Source: Syntrophotalea carbinolica DSM 2380
GTDB taxonomy: Bacteria; Desulfobacterota; Desulfuromonadia; Desulfuromonadales; Syntrophotaleaceae
Direction: 5' to 3'
Assembly: GCF_000012885.1 (NCBI RefSeq)
Contig: NC_007498.2
Location: 1,426,001-1,490,000 of the forward strand
Length of the DNA stretch: 64,000 nt
This document shows, piece by piece, positions 50,837-60,564 of this stretch. A program made the position numbers and the translations under genes. Under the pieces are notes generated by a model. That model ran no database searches, was not told the DNA's origin, and saw nothing but the letters and a program-made list of their open reading frames with translations. Every line of letters begins with the position of its first letter. Position 1 is the stretch's first letter.

Positions 50837-51931
50837 ATGTCCATACCTATGGTTGATCTTAAAGGGCAATACAACAGCATCAAGGAAGAAATCTGCCAGG
50901 GTTTGCTCGATGTGCTTGAGTCCAGCCAGTTTATTCTCGGTCCCCAGGGCCGTGCGCTTGAACGGGAAATAGCCGCATATTGCGGTGTGCGGCATGCCTT
51001 CGGTGTGGCTTCCGGGACAGATGCCTTGCATCTTGCGTTATTGGCAGCGGGCATCGGTGCCGGTGATGAAGTGATTACCACGGCGTTTACCTTTATCGCC
51101 ACCGCCGAGGCTATCGCCTATGTCGGCGCCAAGCCCGTATTCGTCGATATCGATCCGGCCACCTTCAACATCGATGTGAGCAAAATCGAAGATGCGTTGA
51201 CCCCCCGTACTCGAGCCATTCTTCCGGTGCATCTGTTCGGCCAGCCCGCCGATCTTGAGAGTCTTGCCCGGTTGTGTGACAAGCATAATCTGAAGATGAT
51301 AGAGGATTGTGCCCAGTCGTTTGGTGCTGCCTATGGAGAACGCATGACCGGCTCCTGGGGGGATCTCGGTTGCTTTTCCTTTTTCCCGAGTAAAAATCTC
51401 GGTTGTTACGGCGATGGCGGCATGATCGTCACCGATGACGACCAGCTTGCGGAAAATATCCAGATGCTGCGCAATCATGGCAGCCGGGAGCGCTATTATC
51501 ACGCCGTTGTCGGATATAACAGCCGCCTGGATGACATGCAGGCGACGATTTTGCGCACCAAAATGAAATATATCGATACCTATAACCGGTTACGCCGTGA
51601 AAATGCCGGCCATTACAGTTCGCGCCTGGACGGTTCCGGCGTGACGGTGCCGTTTGTAAGCGGGGACGGCACCCATGTGTTCCATCAGTACACCATTCGC
51701 GTCAAGGATCGCGAAAAGATCCAGAAAGCTTTGACGGCACAAGGCATTGCGTCGGCCATCTATTATCCTGTGCCGCTTCATCAGCAGGAGGTTTTTGCCG
51801 CCGATTGCGCCGGTGTATCGCTTCCGGTTACGGAGCAGGTTGCCAAAGAGGTTCTGTCGTTGCCGATGTATCCGGAATTGAAGGAAGAACAGATTGACAC
51901 CATCTGCCGTACCTTGTTGGCTGCCCTTTAG
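50837..51931 (+). CDS. gnnB: DegT/DnrJ-family aminotransferase, probable UDP-3-keto-GlcNAc transaminase
   Basis: This PLP sugar aminotransferase of 364 residues starts at ATG 50837 (AAAAGGA upstream). It opens with the family start IPMVDLKGQYNSIKEEI and shows GVASGTDALHLAL, DIDPATFNID, the EDCAQSFGAAYG block, and the PLP-lysine region FSFFPSKNLGCYGDGGMI, ending with a NSRLDDMQATILRTKM segment. Paired with the oxidoreductase, it matches GnnB, which aminates the 3-keto group to give UDP-GlcNAc3N. It lies in the A. ferrooxidans order, between gnnA and lpxB. Confidence 0.82.
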   Translation: MSIPMVDLKGQYNSIKEEICQGLLDVLESSQFILGPQGRALEREIAAYCGVRHAFGVASGTDALHLALLAAGIGAGDEVITTAFTFIATAEAIAYVGAKPVFVDIDPATFNIDVSKIEDALTPRTRAILPVHLFGQPADLESLARLCDKHNLKMIEDCAQSFGAAYGERMTGSWGDLGCFSFFPSKNLGCYGDGGMIVTDDDQLAENIQMLRNHGSRERYYHAVVGYNSRLDDMQATILRTKMKYIDTYNRLRRENAGHYSSRLDGSGVTVPFVSGDGTHVFHQYTIRVKDREKIQKALTAQGIASAIYYPVPLHQQEVFAADCAGVSLPVTEQVAKEVLSLPMYPELKEEQIDTICRTLLAAL

Positions 51932-51940
51932 GTGAGCGAC

Positions 51941-53119
51941 ATGCATGAAGTCAAACAACCGCGACGCATTATGGTCGTGACCGGAGAGGCTTCCGGCGAT
52001 TTGCATGGCGCCCATCTTATCGAGGCCGCAGGCAAGGTGGACCCCGGTTTATCTTTCTTCGGCGTCGGTGGTGCATGCATGGCGAAAGCCGGGTGCGAGA
52101 TTCTGATCCCCGGCGAAGATCTGGCGGTCATGGGGTTGGTCGAGGTGCTTGGTCATTTCCCGACCATATGGCGTGCTTTTCGAAAATTGAAGAAGATCTT
52201 GCACGGGCCGCAGCGACCCGATGCCCTGGTTCTTATCGATTTTGCGGAATTCAATCTGTTGCTGGCCGCTCAGGCAAAAAAGGCCGGAGTGCCGGTGCTT
52301 TATTATGTCAGTCCGCAGGTTTGGGCATGGCGGCGCGGGCGGGTGCGCCGCATCGCTTCGGTGGTCGATCGTCTGGCCGCCATTTTTCCGTTTGAGCCTG
52401 AACTCTACCAGGGGCTGGATATCGATGTCGAGTATGTCGGTCACCCGTTACTCGATGAGTTTGCCATCACTTGCGAGCGGGATGCTTTTTTGCGGCGCCT
52501 GGGTCTTGACCCCGCCCGGCAGGTGATAGGCCTGTTTCCGGGCAGCCGAAAAAACGAGCTTAAGTATATCGCCGAAACCATTCTGCAGTCGGCGGTCAAG
52601 TTGCGGGAGAAACACCCCGATGCGCAATTCCTGCTGCCGGTAGCTTCCAGCTTCCGCCGTCAGGACATCGAAGCTCTTGTGGCTCCCTACGGTCTGCCTG
52701 TCACCGTGGTCGACGAGCCTATTTACGATGTCATAAATGCTTGTGATGCTGTCATTAGCGTATCCGGTACCGTTACCCTGCAGGTCGCTCTGGTCGGTAC
52801 CCCCATGGCTATCGTCTACAAAATGGCACCGCTTAGTTTCGCTATTGGAAAACGTTTGATCCGGGTTCCCCACATCGGGCTTGCCAATATCGTGGCAGGC
52901 CGGGGCGTGGTCAAAGAATTCATTCAGGAAGACGCGACGCCGGCCATGATTTCACGGGAGATTGACGCCATACTGACAGATGCCGAGTACAACCGCAGCA
53001 TACGCGGCGGCCTCGCCACCGTTCAACAGCGGATGGGAGAGGGTGGTTGCGCTGCACGGGTAGCTCGTATGGTTTCGGAGCTTTGCCGTGAGATTCCAGG
53101 TAAGGAGCGTATGGTTTGA
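51941..53119 (+). CDS. lpxB: Lipid-A-disaccharide synthase
   Basis: LpxB joins lipid X and the UDP-diacyl sugar into the tetraacyl disaccharide. ATG 51941 is used because AGGTGA lies at suitable distance; GTG 51932 would add 3 residues. The 392-residue GT19 protein shows MVVTGEASGDLHGAHL, MGLVEVLGHFP, YYVSPQVWAWRRGRVRRI, LFPGSRKNEL, and ISVSGTVTLQVALVGTPMAIVYK. It overlaps msbA by 4 bases. Confidence 0.97.
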   Translation: MHEVKQPRRIMVVTGEASGDLHGAHLIEAAGKVDPGLSFFGVGGACMAKAGCEILIPGEDLAVMGLVEVLGHFPTIWRAFRKLKKILHGPQRPDALVLIDFAEFNLLLAAQAKKAGVPVLYYVSPQVWAWRRGRVRRIASVVDRLAAIFPFEPELYQGLDIDVEYVGHPLLDEFAITCERDAFLRRLGLDPARQVIGLFPGSRKNELKYIAETILQSAVKLREKHPDAQFLLPVASSFRRQDIEALVAPYGLPVTVVDEPIYDVINACDAVISVSGTVTLQVALVGTPMAIVYKMAPLSFAIGKRLIRVPHIGLANIVAGRGVVKEFIQEDATPAMISREIDAILTDAEYNRSIRGGLATVQQRMGEGGCAARVARMVSELCREIPGKERMV

Positions 53120-54855
53120 AATACAATCCTAAACAACTTTATCAGCGCCTTTGGCGCTATTCCAAGCCTTATCTGCCCCGGGTGTTTCTGGCGATGTTCG
53201 CATCTATCGTGGTTTCCGGCGTGGATGTGGCAACCGCCAAGTTGGTGAAGCCCTTTGTCGATGATGTGCTGATGGCGGCCGACAGAGGTCTGGCCAATCT
53301 GGTACCGATCATCGTGATTGGTCTGGCTGTTTGCAAGGGAGGCGGGCGTTATATCCAGGAATATTTTATCAAGACTGCCGGTCAGATGGTGGTGCAGGAT
53401 ATCCGTAATGATCTCTATCGACATTCCATGAATCTCTCCATGGGATACTTTTCGCGCAGTTCCACGGGCAACGTGATGTCTCGCATCCTTAACGATGTCG
53501 GTGCCCTGCAGAGATCAGCCGCGGATGTCATGGTCGATGGCCTGCGGGAGAGTTTTACCCTTATGGGGCTGACTTTCGTGGCTTTTCAGAGCGATTGGCG
53601 TTTGGCCACCATTGCATTTCTGGTGATGCCTGTATCCATTGTTCCCGCAAGTGTCATCGGCAGACGTATCAAAGAAAACACCCGGCGGGGCCAACGCACC
53701 ATGGGTACCTTGACCCGGGTTCTGCAGGAGAGTCTTGCCGGCATCAAAGTCATCAAGGCCTTTGGCTCCGAAGATCGGGAATGTCAGCGGTTCAGAACCG
53801 AGAACAAACGTTTCTATCATTTTATCCGTAAGGTTCTGAAGTACGATTCGGCGGCCACCCCAGTGATCGAGATCCTCTCGTCCTTCGGCATCGGCGCCGT
53901 TCTTTGGTACGGTATCCGCCGGGTCAGCGACGGAGCCATGACGCAGGGGGATTTGTCGGCGTTTATCGCCGCATTGTTCATGATGTATGCCCCCATGAAG
54001 CGTTTGACCAAGGTAAGCAATACCATCCAGCGGTCACTCGGTGCCGCGGAGCGGGTCTTTGAACTCATGGATGAAGTTCCCGAAATTGCCGATCAGCCCG
54101 ATGCCATACAGGCGCCAAGAGCTGTCGGGAATATCGTTTTTGAGCATGTGGGTTTCTCGTATGGTGATGAGCCGGTGCTGCATGATCTTAATCTGTCGAT
54201 TCGGGCCGGGGAAATTGCGGCCCTGGTCGGTCCGAGCGGCGGCGGTAAATCGACCGTTATCGGCCTTCTGAACCGTTTTTACGACCCGCAACAGGGTGCC
54301 ATTCATATCGATGGGTACGATATCCGTCAATTGACCCAGGATAGCCTCAAACAGAGCATGGCCCTGGTCGATCAGGAAACCTTTTTGTTTAACGATACGG
54401 TGTGGAATAATATCCGTTACGGTCGTCCCGAAGCCAGCGATTCCGAAGTCGAAGAGGCTGCCAGGCAGGCTTATGCGGACGAGTTCGTGCGTGCCATGCC
54501 CGATGGGTATGAAACGGTTATCGGCGACCGGGGCGTCCGCCTGTCCGGCGGCCAGCGCCAGCGCATCTGCATTGCACGCGCCATTTTGCGCGATGCGCCG
54601 ATTCTACTGCTTGACGAGGCGACCAGTGCCCTCGACACCGAAAGCGAAGCAACGGTGCAAAAAGCTCTCGTCAATCTTATGAACAACCGTACCACCATCG
54701 TTGTCGCGCATCGGCTATCCACCGTCATGCATGCCGACAAGATCGTGGTTCTGGAGGGTGGCCGTATTCGCGAAATCGGTCGCCATCAGGATTTGCTCTC
54801 CGGTGACGGTCTTTACCGGCGTCTGTATGAGATGCAATTCGCCGACCGGGATTGA
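53116..54855 (+). CDS. msbA: Lipid A/phospholipid flippase MsbA-type ABC exporter
   Basis: This half-transporter of 579 residues flips lipid A-core across the inner membrane. The start is TTG 53116 with AAGGAG upstream, overlapping lpxB. Six helices span about 20-310, followed by an ATPase domain with Walker A GPSGGGKST, signature LSGGQRQRICIARAI, Walker B ILLLDEATSALD and H-loop VVAHRLSTV. Its place between lpxB and waaA supports the lipid A role. Confidence 0.94.
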   Translation: MKYNPKQLYQRLWRYSKPYLPRVFLAMFASIVVSGVDVATAKLVKPFVDDVLMAADRGLANLVPIIVIGLAVCKGGGRYIQEYFIKTAGQMVVQDIRNDLYRHSMNLSMGYFSRSSTGNVMSRILNDVGALQRSAADVMVDGLRESFTLMGLTFVAFQSDWRLATIAFLVMPVSIVPASVIGRRIKENTRRGQRTMGTLTRVLQESLAGIKVIKAFGSEDRECQRFRTENKRFYHFIRKVLKYDSAATPVIEILSSFGIGAVLWYGIRRVSDGAMTQGDLSAFIAALFMMYAPMKRLTKVSNTIQRSLGAAERVFELMDEVPEIADQPDAIQAPRAVGNIVFEHVGFSYGDEPVLHDLNLSIRAGEIAALVGPSGGGKSTVIGLLNRFYDPQQGAIHIDGYDIRQLTQDSLKQSMALVDQETFLFNDTVWNNIRYGRPEASDSEVEEAARQAYADEFVRAMPDGYETVIGDRGVRLSGGQRQRICIARAILRDAPILLLDEATSALDTESEATVQKALVNLMNNRTTIVVAHRLSTVMHADKIVVLEGGRIREIGRHQDLLSGDGLYRRLYEMQFADRD

Positions 54856-54878
54856 GTAGGGTTTAAGGGGAGGGTGGA

Positions 54879-56174
54879 GTGTACCTGCTTTACGATCTGA
54901 TCTGGCTTGTCGCAGCCACGGTTCTAATCCCATGGTATCTGTTGCGCAGATTCTGTGGAGGCAAAAACCGGAAAGGTCTTCGCGAACGCTTCGGTTGGTA
55001 TGCCCCTCATCGTCTGGCCCCCTTACAGGGGCGTCCGGTGCTTTGGCTGCATGCCGTTTCCGTAGGGGAGACCCGCGCCGCGGTGTCTTTGATTCGTGCC
55101 CTTAAACAGACCTATCCCGAACATGCCCTGGTCCTTACCAACGTTACGGAAACCGGCCATGCCATTGCCTGCGATATCGACGAAGTCGATCTGAGCCTGT
55201 TTTTCCCTTTCGATATATCATGGGCGGTGCGGCGTGTCTTGCGGCAGATCAGACCTGATATTGTCGTCATCGTCGAAACGGAAATCTGGCCCAATCTGGT
55301 GCGGTGCGCCAAGCGGGCCTCGATCCCCATGGTACTCGTCAACGGGCGGATTTCGGATCGGTCCTTTCCCCGTTATCTCAAAGTACGGTTTTTGCTGCGG
55401 GCCATTCTGAATCGGTTCGATGCGTTGTGTATGCAGACCCGGCAGGATCAGCAACGTATGCTGGCACTCGGTGCCAGCGAGGGGCATGTCGCCGTTACGG
55501 GCAATCTTAAGTTCGACATGTCCTGTGACGGGGTCGGGGCATTGACGCCCGAAGCATTACGGCTTGCCTACAAATTATCCACGGAAACACTGGTGTGGGT
55601 GGCAGGAAGTACCCATCCCGGCGAAGAAGAGAAAATCCTGCATGCCTTCCATGAAGTTCGAAGACAGGGCGTTGCCTTGACGCTGGTTTTGGCCCCGCGG
55701 CATCCCGGCAGGGCCCAGGAGGTCGGAGAGTTGCTCGACAGCCATGGGCTGACCTGGGTCGTGCGTACTTCGCTGGATAAGTATGGCGATGTCCTGAAGG
55801 ATGGGGCTGTCCTGCTGGTCGATACCGTTGGCGAGTTGTTGAAACTCTATGCGGCTGCGGATGTCGTATTTGTCGGGGGTAGTCTGGCCCCGGTGGGCGG
55901 GCATAATGTCCTGGAAGCGGCGTTGTTGAAAAAACCGGTGTTGTTCGGACCGCACATGCAGAATTTCCGTGAAATCGCGCGGTTGTTGACCGAGGCCGGT
56001 GGCGGCAAAATGGTCGCGGAACAGGAGCTGGTTGATGAACTGGTGCGGTTGTTGACCGATCCTGAAGCCAGAAAGACGATGGGCGCGATCGGATACGATC
56101 TATTGCTGCAGCATACCGGCGCCACGGAACGCACGGTGCAGGTTATCCGGCGTGTTTTGAGCGCTGAAGTATGA
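54879..56174 (+). CDS. waaA: 3-deoxy-D-manno-octulosonic acid (Kdo) transferase
   Basis: WaaA adds Kdo to lipid IVA. The GTG start follows AGGGGAGG; the product has 431 residues. An N-terminal membrane anchor (LIWLVAATVLIPWYLL) leads into the GT30 domain with GRPVLWLHAVSVGETRAA, VVIVETEIWPNLVRCAKRA, the donor-binding VAGSTHPGEEE, and FVGGSLAPVGGHNVLEAALLKKPVLFGPH. It overlaps lpxK by 4 bases. Confidence 0.96.
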   Translation: MYLLYDLIWLVAATVLIPWYLLRRFCGGKNRKGLRERFGWYAPHRLAPLQGRPVLWLHAVSVGETRAAVSLIRALKQTYPEHALVLTNVTETGHAIACDIDEVDLSLFFPFDISWAVRRVLRQIRPDIVVIVETEIWPNLVRCAKRASIPMVLVNGRISDRSFPRYLKVRFLLRAILNRFDALCMQTRQDQQRMLALGASEGHVAVTGNLKFDMSCDGVGALTPEALRLAYKLSTETLVWVAGSTHPGEEEKILHAFHEVRRQGVALTLVLAPRHPGRAQEVGELLDSHGLTWVVRTSLDKYGDVLKDGAVLLVDTVGELLKLYAAADVVFVGGSLAPVGGHNVLEAALLKKPVLFGPHMQNFREIARLLTEAGGGKMVAEQELVDELVRLLTDPEARKTMGAIGYDLLLQHTGATERTVQVIRRVLSAEV

Positions 56175-57244
56175 CAAAGCTGGCTCTATTTTATCGGCAT
56201 CTGGCAGTCAAGGGTCCGTGTTCCCCGCTGGAATGGCTGATCTTTGCATTTTTGCTGCCGCTGGGATGGCTTTATGGTGCAGTCATGCGCCTGCGGGCCT
56301 TGTTCTACCGCATCGGCTGGTTTGATGCCTATTGTGCGGATGTTCCGGTTATTTCCGTCGGTAATCTGAGCGTGGGGGGGACCGGGAAAACGCCGGTTGT
56401 CGATTACCTGATCCGCTATTGCCGGTCGCTGGATAAGCGCGTGGCGGTTGTCAGCCGCGGTTATGCCGGCGGCAAAGGGGCCGCGCTGCGTGTTGTCTGC
56501 GCCGGGCAGGGTCCAATACTCGATGTTCAGCAGGCCGGCGATGAACCCTGGTTGCTGGCCCGTCGCAATCCCGCAGCCATTGTTATCGTCGCGCCGCATC
56601 GTGCTCAAGGGGTGCGTCATGCGGTTGAAAATCTCGGTGCCGAGGTGGTGTTGCTGGATGACGGTTTTCAGCATCTGGCCGTGTCCAGAGATTTTGACCT
56701 GGTACTGCTCGATGCCTTGCGGCCTTTCGGTAATGGGCAGGTATTGCCGGCCGGGCTTTTGCGCGAGCCAGTCTCTGCGCTGAGGCGGGGTGACCTGTTT
56801 GTTTTGACGCGCTGTCCGGAAGATTTGGCCGGTACAGCGGATGTGCCCGGTCCCGTGGTGCATTGCCGGCATATTTTGGAAGAGAGCGCTGTCGATCTGG
56901 ATGGCGAAGTTCGAAGTCTGCGGGAATTGGCCGGGCTGCGTGGCATCGCTTTTGCGGGTATCGCCGAGCCCGAGGGTTTTTTTCGTGAGCTCCAAAGCCA
57001 TGGTTTAACTTTGACCCGGACGCTGCATTTTTCGGATCATGCCGCCTATGATGAGCGGGCGGCGATCCTTTTAAAGGATGCGGCAAAGTCGGGGGATTAT
57101 TTTATTACCACGGAAAAAGACGCCGTCAAGTTGGCGCACATGACATTACCGTTACCCTGTTTTCAGGTGCCGTTGCGGTTGATGTTTGTTGAAACTGGTC
57201 AACTGGAACAAAAGCTATCCCCCATTATCAGCAATCAGAGGTGA
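56171..57244 (+). CDS. lpxK: Tetraacyldisaccharide 4'-kinase
   Basis: LpxK phosphorylates the 4' position of the lipid A disaccharide. The 357-residue protein has an N-terminal hydrophobic helix ([23 protein letters not shown]), then the P-loop [19 protein letters not shown], the RGYAGG motif, [20 protein letters not shown] with catalytic-type Asp, and [10 protein letters not shown]. The lpx pathway is thus present here from lpxD/lpxA to lpxK except lpxC and lpxH/lpxI, which lie elsewhere. Confidence 0.96.
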   Translation: MTKLALFYRHLAVKGPCSPLEWLIFAFLLPLGWLYGAVMRLRALFYRIGWFDAYCADVPVISVGNLSVGGTGKTPVVDYLIRYCRSLDKRVAVVSRGYAGGKGAALRVVCAGQGPILDVQQAGDEPWLLARRNPAAIVIVAPHRAQGVRHAVENLGAEVVLLDDGFQHLAVSRDFDLVLLDALRPFGNGQVLPAGLLREPVSALRRGDLFVLTRCPEDLAGTADVPGPVVHCRHILEESAVDLDGEVRSLRELAGLRGIAFAGIAEPEGFFRELQSHGLTLTRTLHFSDHAAYDERAAILLKDAAKSGDYFITTEKDAVKLAHMTLPLPCFQVPLRLMFVETGQLEQKLSPIISNQR

Positions 57245-57249
57245 TCTGT

Positions 57250-57447
57250 ATGGCGATATCTCAGGAATTACTTGAAATTCTTGCCTGTCCGCAATGTAAG
57301 GGTGCGGTTCGTCAGGTGGAGGCTCCCGAGTCGCTGATTTGCGATCGGTGTTGCCTGAAATATCCCGTTGAGGACGGCATCCCCGTGATGCTGGTTGAGG
57401 AAGCCCAGCCTCTGGAAGACTGTGACAAAGTCGAAAATCCCCGATGA
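57250..57447 (+). CDS. Trm112-like (YcaR) small zinc-ribbon protein
   Basis: This is a 65-residue protein with the Trm112 pattern: [31 protein letters not shown]. Two Cys pairs suggest a zinc ribbon. ATG 57250 is chosen with AGAGGTGATCT upstream; GTG 57241 would add 3 residues. In proteobacteria this family commonly follows lpxK, but its role in LPS synthesis is unknown; eukaryotic and archaeal Trm112 activates methyltransferases. Confidence 0.92.
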   Translation: MAISQELLEILACPQCKGAVRQVEAPESLICDRCCLKYPVEDGIPVMLVEEAQPLEDCDKVENPR

Positions 57448-57550
57448 CCCCATGAATTAGCTGGTCCAGCTTGGTTCAGGCGTTGAACGCATGGTCGTGC
57501 AGGCCTGAATGGCTTGTCATGGCCATCGTGTTTTCTGTCTTTTCCGTGGT

Positions 57551-57578
57551 AAAGTACCTCGTTATTTCGCTGTACTTT
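57551..57578 (+). promoter_or_regulatory. Inverted repeat upstream of waaF
   Basis: AAAGTAC and GTACTTT form a perfect 7-bp stem with a 14-base AT-rich loop in the 175-base gap between the Trm112-like gene and the heptosyltransferases. It may be an operator or RNA hairpin. The rest of the gap shows no clear promoter. Confidence 0.3.
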
Positions 57579-57622
57579 CATGGTGCCTACGATGCATTCC
57601 CTGATAAAGGAGTAGCTGTTTT

Positions 57623-58654
57623 TTGAAACCGATCGATCCTCAAAACATTCGGCGTATCATGGTGCGATCGACCAACTGGGTTGGCGATGCCGTCATGACC
57701 ACGCCGGCTATGGCCGATCTTAGGAAGGCCTTTCCCGACGCTGAAATCGTCGTTGTTGCCAATCCTCTGGTGGCTCAACTGTTTACCTGGCACCCCTATT
57801 GCGATCGTGTGCTGGTTTACGACAAAAAAGGGCCTCACAAAGGGTTTGCCGGATTGTGGAAATTCGCACGGCAACTCAGTAGGGAAAACTTCGATATGGC
57901 CGTTTTGCTGCAAAACGCCATCGAAGCGGCCATTATGGCTGCTCTGGCCGGCATACCGCGACGGGTCGGATACCGCACCGATGCGCGGCGTTTACTTTTA
58001 ACCCACGGTGTCGCCGTGGGGGCCGAGCAGAAACGTTTGCATCATACAGAATATTACCGTCATATGCTTGGCCATATCTGCCCGGGGCAGGGTGACGGTC
58101 GCCTGCGTCTTGCGTGCAGCGAGGCGGAGCAGTCCTGGGTAAGGGAGACTCTCGGGGACGATCGTTGGGTAGCCATTAATCCCGGTGCCGCTTATGGCTC
58201 CGCCAAACGTTGGTTGCCCGAGCGGTTCGCCGCGGTTGCCGATGGTCTTGTCGAGGAATTCGGTTTGCGGGTGGTGTTGACCGGCGGACCCGGCGAGAAG
58301 GAAATCGGCCGGGATATCGCGCAGGCCATGCGTGCCCCGGCACTGAATCTGATTGGCGAAACATCCGTGCGGCAGTTGATGGCGGTACTGGAGGCCTGTC
58401 GGCTGATGATTACCAACGATTCGGGGCCTATGCACGTAGCGGCTGCTTTCGATGTGCCCATCGTGGCGGTGTTCGGCCCGACCGATCATACCACCACTTC
58501 ACCCTGGACTCAGGATTGTCGCATCGTACGTAAATCCATCGATTGCGCCCCCTGTCTGCTCCGGCAGTGTCCGACCGATCATCGTTGTATGCGGGCCATT
58601 TCGCCCGAAGATGTACTGACCGCTGCACGTCAGCTCCTGGGAGATGTCTCATGA
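57623..58654 (+). CDS. waaF: Lipopolysaccharide heptosyltransferase II
   Basis: This GT9 enzyme adds the second heptose of the inner core. TTG 57623 follows AAAGGAG; the product has 343 residues. It shows IMVRSTNWVGDAVMTTPAM, the GYRTDAR segment, INPGAAYGSAKRWLPERFA, NDSGPMHVAAAFDVPIVAVFGPTDHTTTSPW, and the WaaF-type end CLLRQCPTDHRCM. It overlaps the next gene by 4 bases (ATGA). Confidence 0.94.
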   Translation: MKPIDPQNIRRIMVRSTNWVGDAVMTTPAMADLRKAFPDAEIVVVANPLVAQLFTWHPYCDRVLVYDKKGPHKGFAGLWKFARQLSRENFDMAVLLQNAIEAAIMAALAGIPRRVGYRTDARRLLLTHGVAVGAEQKRLHHTEYYRHMLGHICPGQGDGRLRLACSEAEQSWVRETLGDDRWVAINPGAAYGSAKRWLPERFAAVADGLVEEFGLRVVLTGGPGEKEIGRDIAQAMRAPALNLIGETSVRQLMAVLEACRLMITNDSGPMHVAAAFDVPIVAVFGPTDHTTTSPWTQDCRIVRKSIDCAPCLLRQCPTDHRCMRAISPEDVLTAARQLLGDVS

Positions 58655-59703
58655 GAGTGCTGATTGTTAAAATCAGTGCCCTGGGCGATGTGGTGCATGC
58701 GTTACCGGTGCTCGCCTATCTCAAGGAGGCCCATCCGGAGATCAAGATCGACTGGTTGGTCGAAGAAGGCTTCGCACCGCTGATCGAAGGCCACCCGATG
58801 TTGCGGCGGGTTTACCGTCTTGGACTCAAGCGCTGGCGGCGCGAGGGCTGGAGATCCGTTCTCGCAGGCGTTAAGTCCACAGTGCACGAGTTGCGTAACG
58901 AGCGTTACGATATGGTTCTCGATTTGCAGGGGAACTGTAAAAGTGGTCTCTTTACTTTGCTATGCGGTGCTCCCCGGCGGTACGGATTTTCTTTCAGTGG
59001 CGTGCGGGAATGGCCGAACCTGCTTGCGACCAATCGCAGGGTTGTATTGACTGCCGCCGACCATCATATCAGTGATCGTTCCCTGGCGGTGGCACGCGAG
59101 GCGTTTCCTGTCGGCAATGCGCGTTCCGCGGCGGGGCCTTTGCACGTGACACCTCAGGCACGTACAGCGGTGGAGAAGCAGCTCGGTTCATTTAATATGA
59201 ATGGCCCATCGCTGGTTGTCCTGCAATACGGAACGACCTGGGAAACCAAACTCTGGCCCCTTGATTCCTGGCAGCGATTGGCTCGCACGCTCTGTACGGA
59301 AGATAACCTGCGACCGGTATTGATATGGGGCAACGAGGCCGAACGTGACGCCGCCGAGGCCATTTACCGGGCTACCGATGGACAGGCCGTGATCTGGCCG
59401 CGCGGCACTTTACAGGAACTTGCCGCGCTCCTGGAGAGAGCCGATTTAGTGATCGGAGGCGATACCGGTCCGATTCATATTGCTGCCGCCCTCGACACTC
59501 CTACCGTGTCGATTTTCAGAGTGACGGACGGATCCCGAAACGGGCCGCGTGGGCCACTTCACATACGTTTGCAGAGTCCCCTGGAATGTTCGCCTTGTCT
59601 TCAGAAATCATGTCCAAGGGATGCGGAATGCGGACATAGCATTACCGTTAACCAGGTGCTGGACGCCACACGCAAACAACTCAAAAGACAGGGCCAACAA
59701 TGA
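58651..59703 (+). CDS. waaC: Lipopolysaccharide heptosyltransferase I-like (GT9)
   Basis: From ATG 58651 the product has 350 residues. It shows the WaaC-type start LIVKISALGDVVHALPVLAYLKE, DWLVEEGFAPLIEGHP, DLQGNCKSGLFTLL, LQYGTTWETKLWPLDSW, and GGDTGPIHIAAALDTPTVSIF. The C-terminus contains CSPCLQKSCPRDAEC, similar to WaaF-type Cys-rich ends. WaaC adds the first heptose to Kdo. The exact heptose acceptor is inferred. It overlaps the following kinase gene by 4 bases. Confidence 0.9.
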   Translation: MRVLIVKISALGDVVHALPVLAYLKEAHPEIKIDWLVEEGFAPLIEGHPMLRRVYRLGLKRWRREGWRSVLAGVKSTVHELRNERYDMVLDLQGNCKSGLFTLLCGAPRRYGFSFSGVREWPNLLATNRRVVLTAADHHISDRSLAVAREAFPVGNARSAAGPLHVTPQARTAVEKQLGSFNMNGPSLVVLQYGTTWETKLWPLDSWQRLARTLCTEDNLRPVLIWGNEAERDAAEAIYRATDGQAVIWPRGTLQELAALLERADLVIGGDTGPIHIAAALDTPTVSIFRVTDGSRNGPRGPLHIRLQSPLECSPCLQKSCPRDAECGHSITVNQVLDATRKQLKRQGQQ

Positions 59704-60533
59704 TTTATGGCACAGGCAGTATGACTGTCACCGAGGAAGCCCGATCCGCGCTCGAGGCCGCCGGTCTTACCCGTTTTAATGATTTTATGGGATATGCGGG
59801 AGGTACGCATATCTGCCATAAGCGGGGTCGCTCCACTGTGCGTTTGCAGATCGGCGAGCGGGCTTTTTTTCTCAAGCGTAACCGGTTTCACTGGGTTGAA
59901 TTTTTAAAGGGGATCTCGCGTCTGCGTCTGCCGGTTCGCGGGGCGCTTCGCGAGTGGCGCAATATTGCCAAGGTGCGTGCTGTCGGCGTGCCGACGGTGA
60001 TGGCTGTTGCGTTTGGTGAACGCCCCCTACTGGGGATTGAAACCTGTTCTTTCAGCATGACCGAAGAGTTGTATGATTGCCTTCCGCTGGATCAGGTGCT
60101 GAACACAGGATTTTCCGGGGCTTTATCCCGGGAGCAGCGCCAACGCAAGCGCGGTTTCATTCGTCAATTGGGGGAGCTTGCTCGCCGTTTGCATGAGAAT
60201 GGCCTCTATCATCAGGATTTTTATCTGAGCCATTTCTTCCTTGGTCCCGACGATGTACTGCATCTTATCGATCTGCAGCGGGTCTTGTCCAATCCTTTGC
60301 GTGCCGGTCATTTTCGTATCAAGGATCTGGCTCAACTTAACTATGCCGCCGGTCGCGTGAGCTGTCTGAGCCGAACCGATCGGTTGCGGTTTCTGTCGGC
60401 TTATTTCGGTCATTCCCACCTGACTGTTCCGGAAAGAAAGCTGGTGAAGGCTGTTCTGGCCAAGACGGCCCGTATTGCCCGACACGATATCAAGTTGCTG
60501 GCGCGTCGCCGTCGCCGCGGAGAATTACCTTAA
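59700..60533 (+). CDS. WaaP/Kdo-kinase family lipopolysaccharide kinase
   Basis: This is a protein-kinase-like LPS core kinase of 277 residues. The beta-3 lysine is seen in FFLKRNRFHW. The helix LARRLHENGLYHQDFYLSHFF carries the catalytic HxD-type motif (HQDF), and HLIDLQRV gives the metal-binding Asp (DFG-equivalent). The C-terminal end is basic. It likely phosphorylates core heptose or Kdo; which position is unknown. It overlaps waaC, so it belongs to the core operon. Confidence 0.87.
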   Translation: MIYGTGSMTVTEEARSALEAAGLTRFNDFMGYAGGTHICHKRGRSTVRLQIGERAFFLKRNRFHWVEFLKGISRLRLPVRGALREWRNIAKVRAVGVPTVMAVAFGERPLLGIETCSFSMTEELYDCLPLDQVLNTGFSGALSREQRQRKRGFIRQLGELARRLHENGLYHQDFYLSHFFLGPDDVLHLIDLQRVLSNPLRAGHFRIKDLAQLNYAAGRVSCLSRTDRLRFLSAYFGHSHLTVPERKLVKAVLAKTARIARHDIKLLARRRRRGELP

Positions 60534-60564
60534 ATCCTGAACGATGCATAGCATTGGGGGGTGC

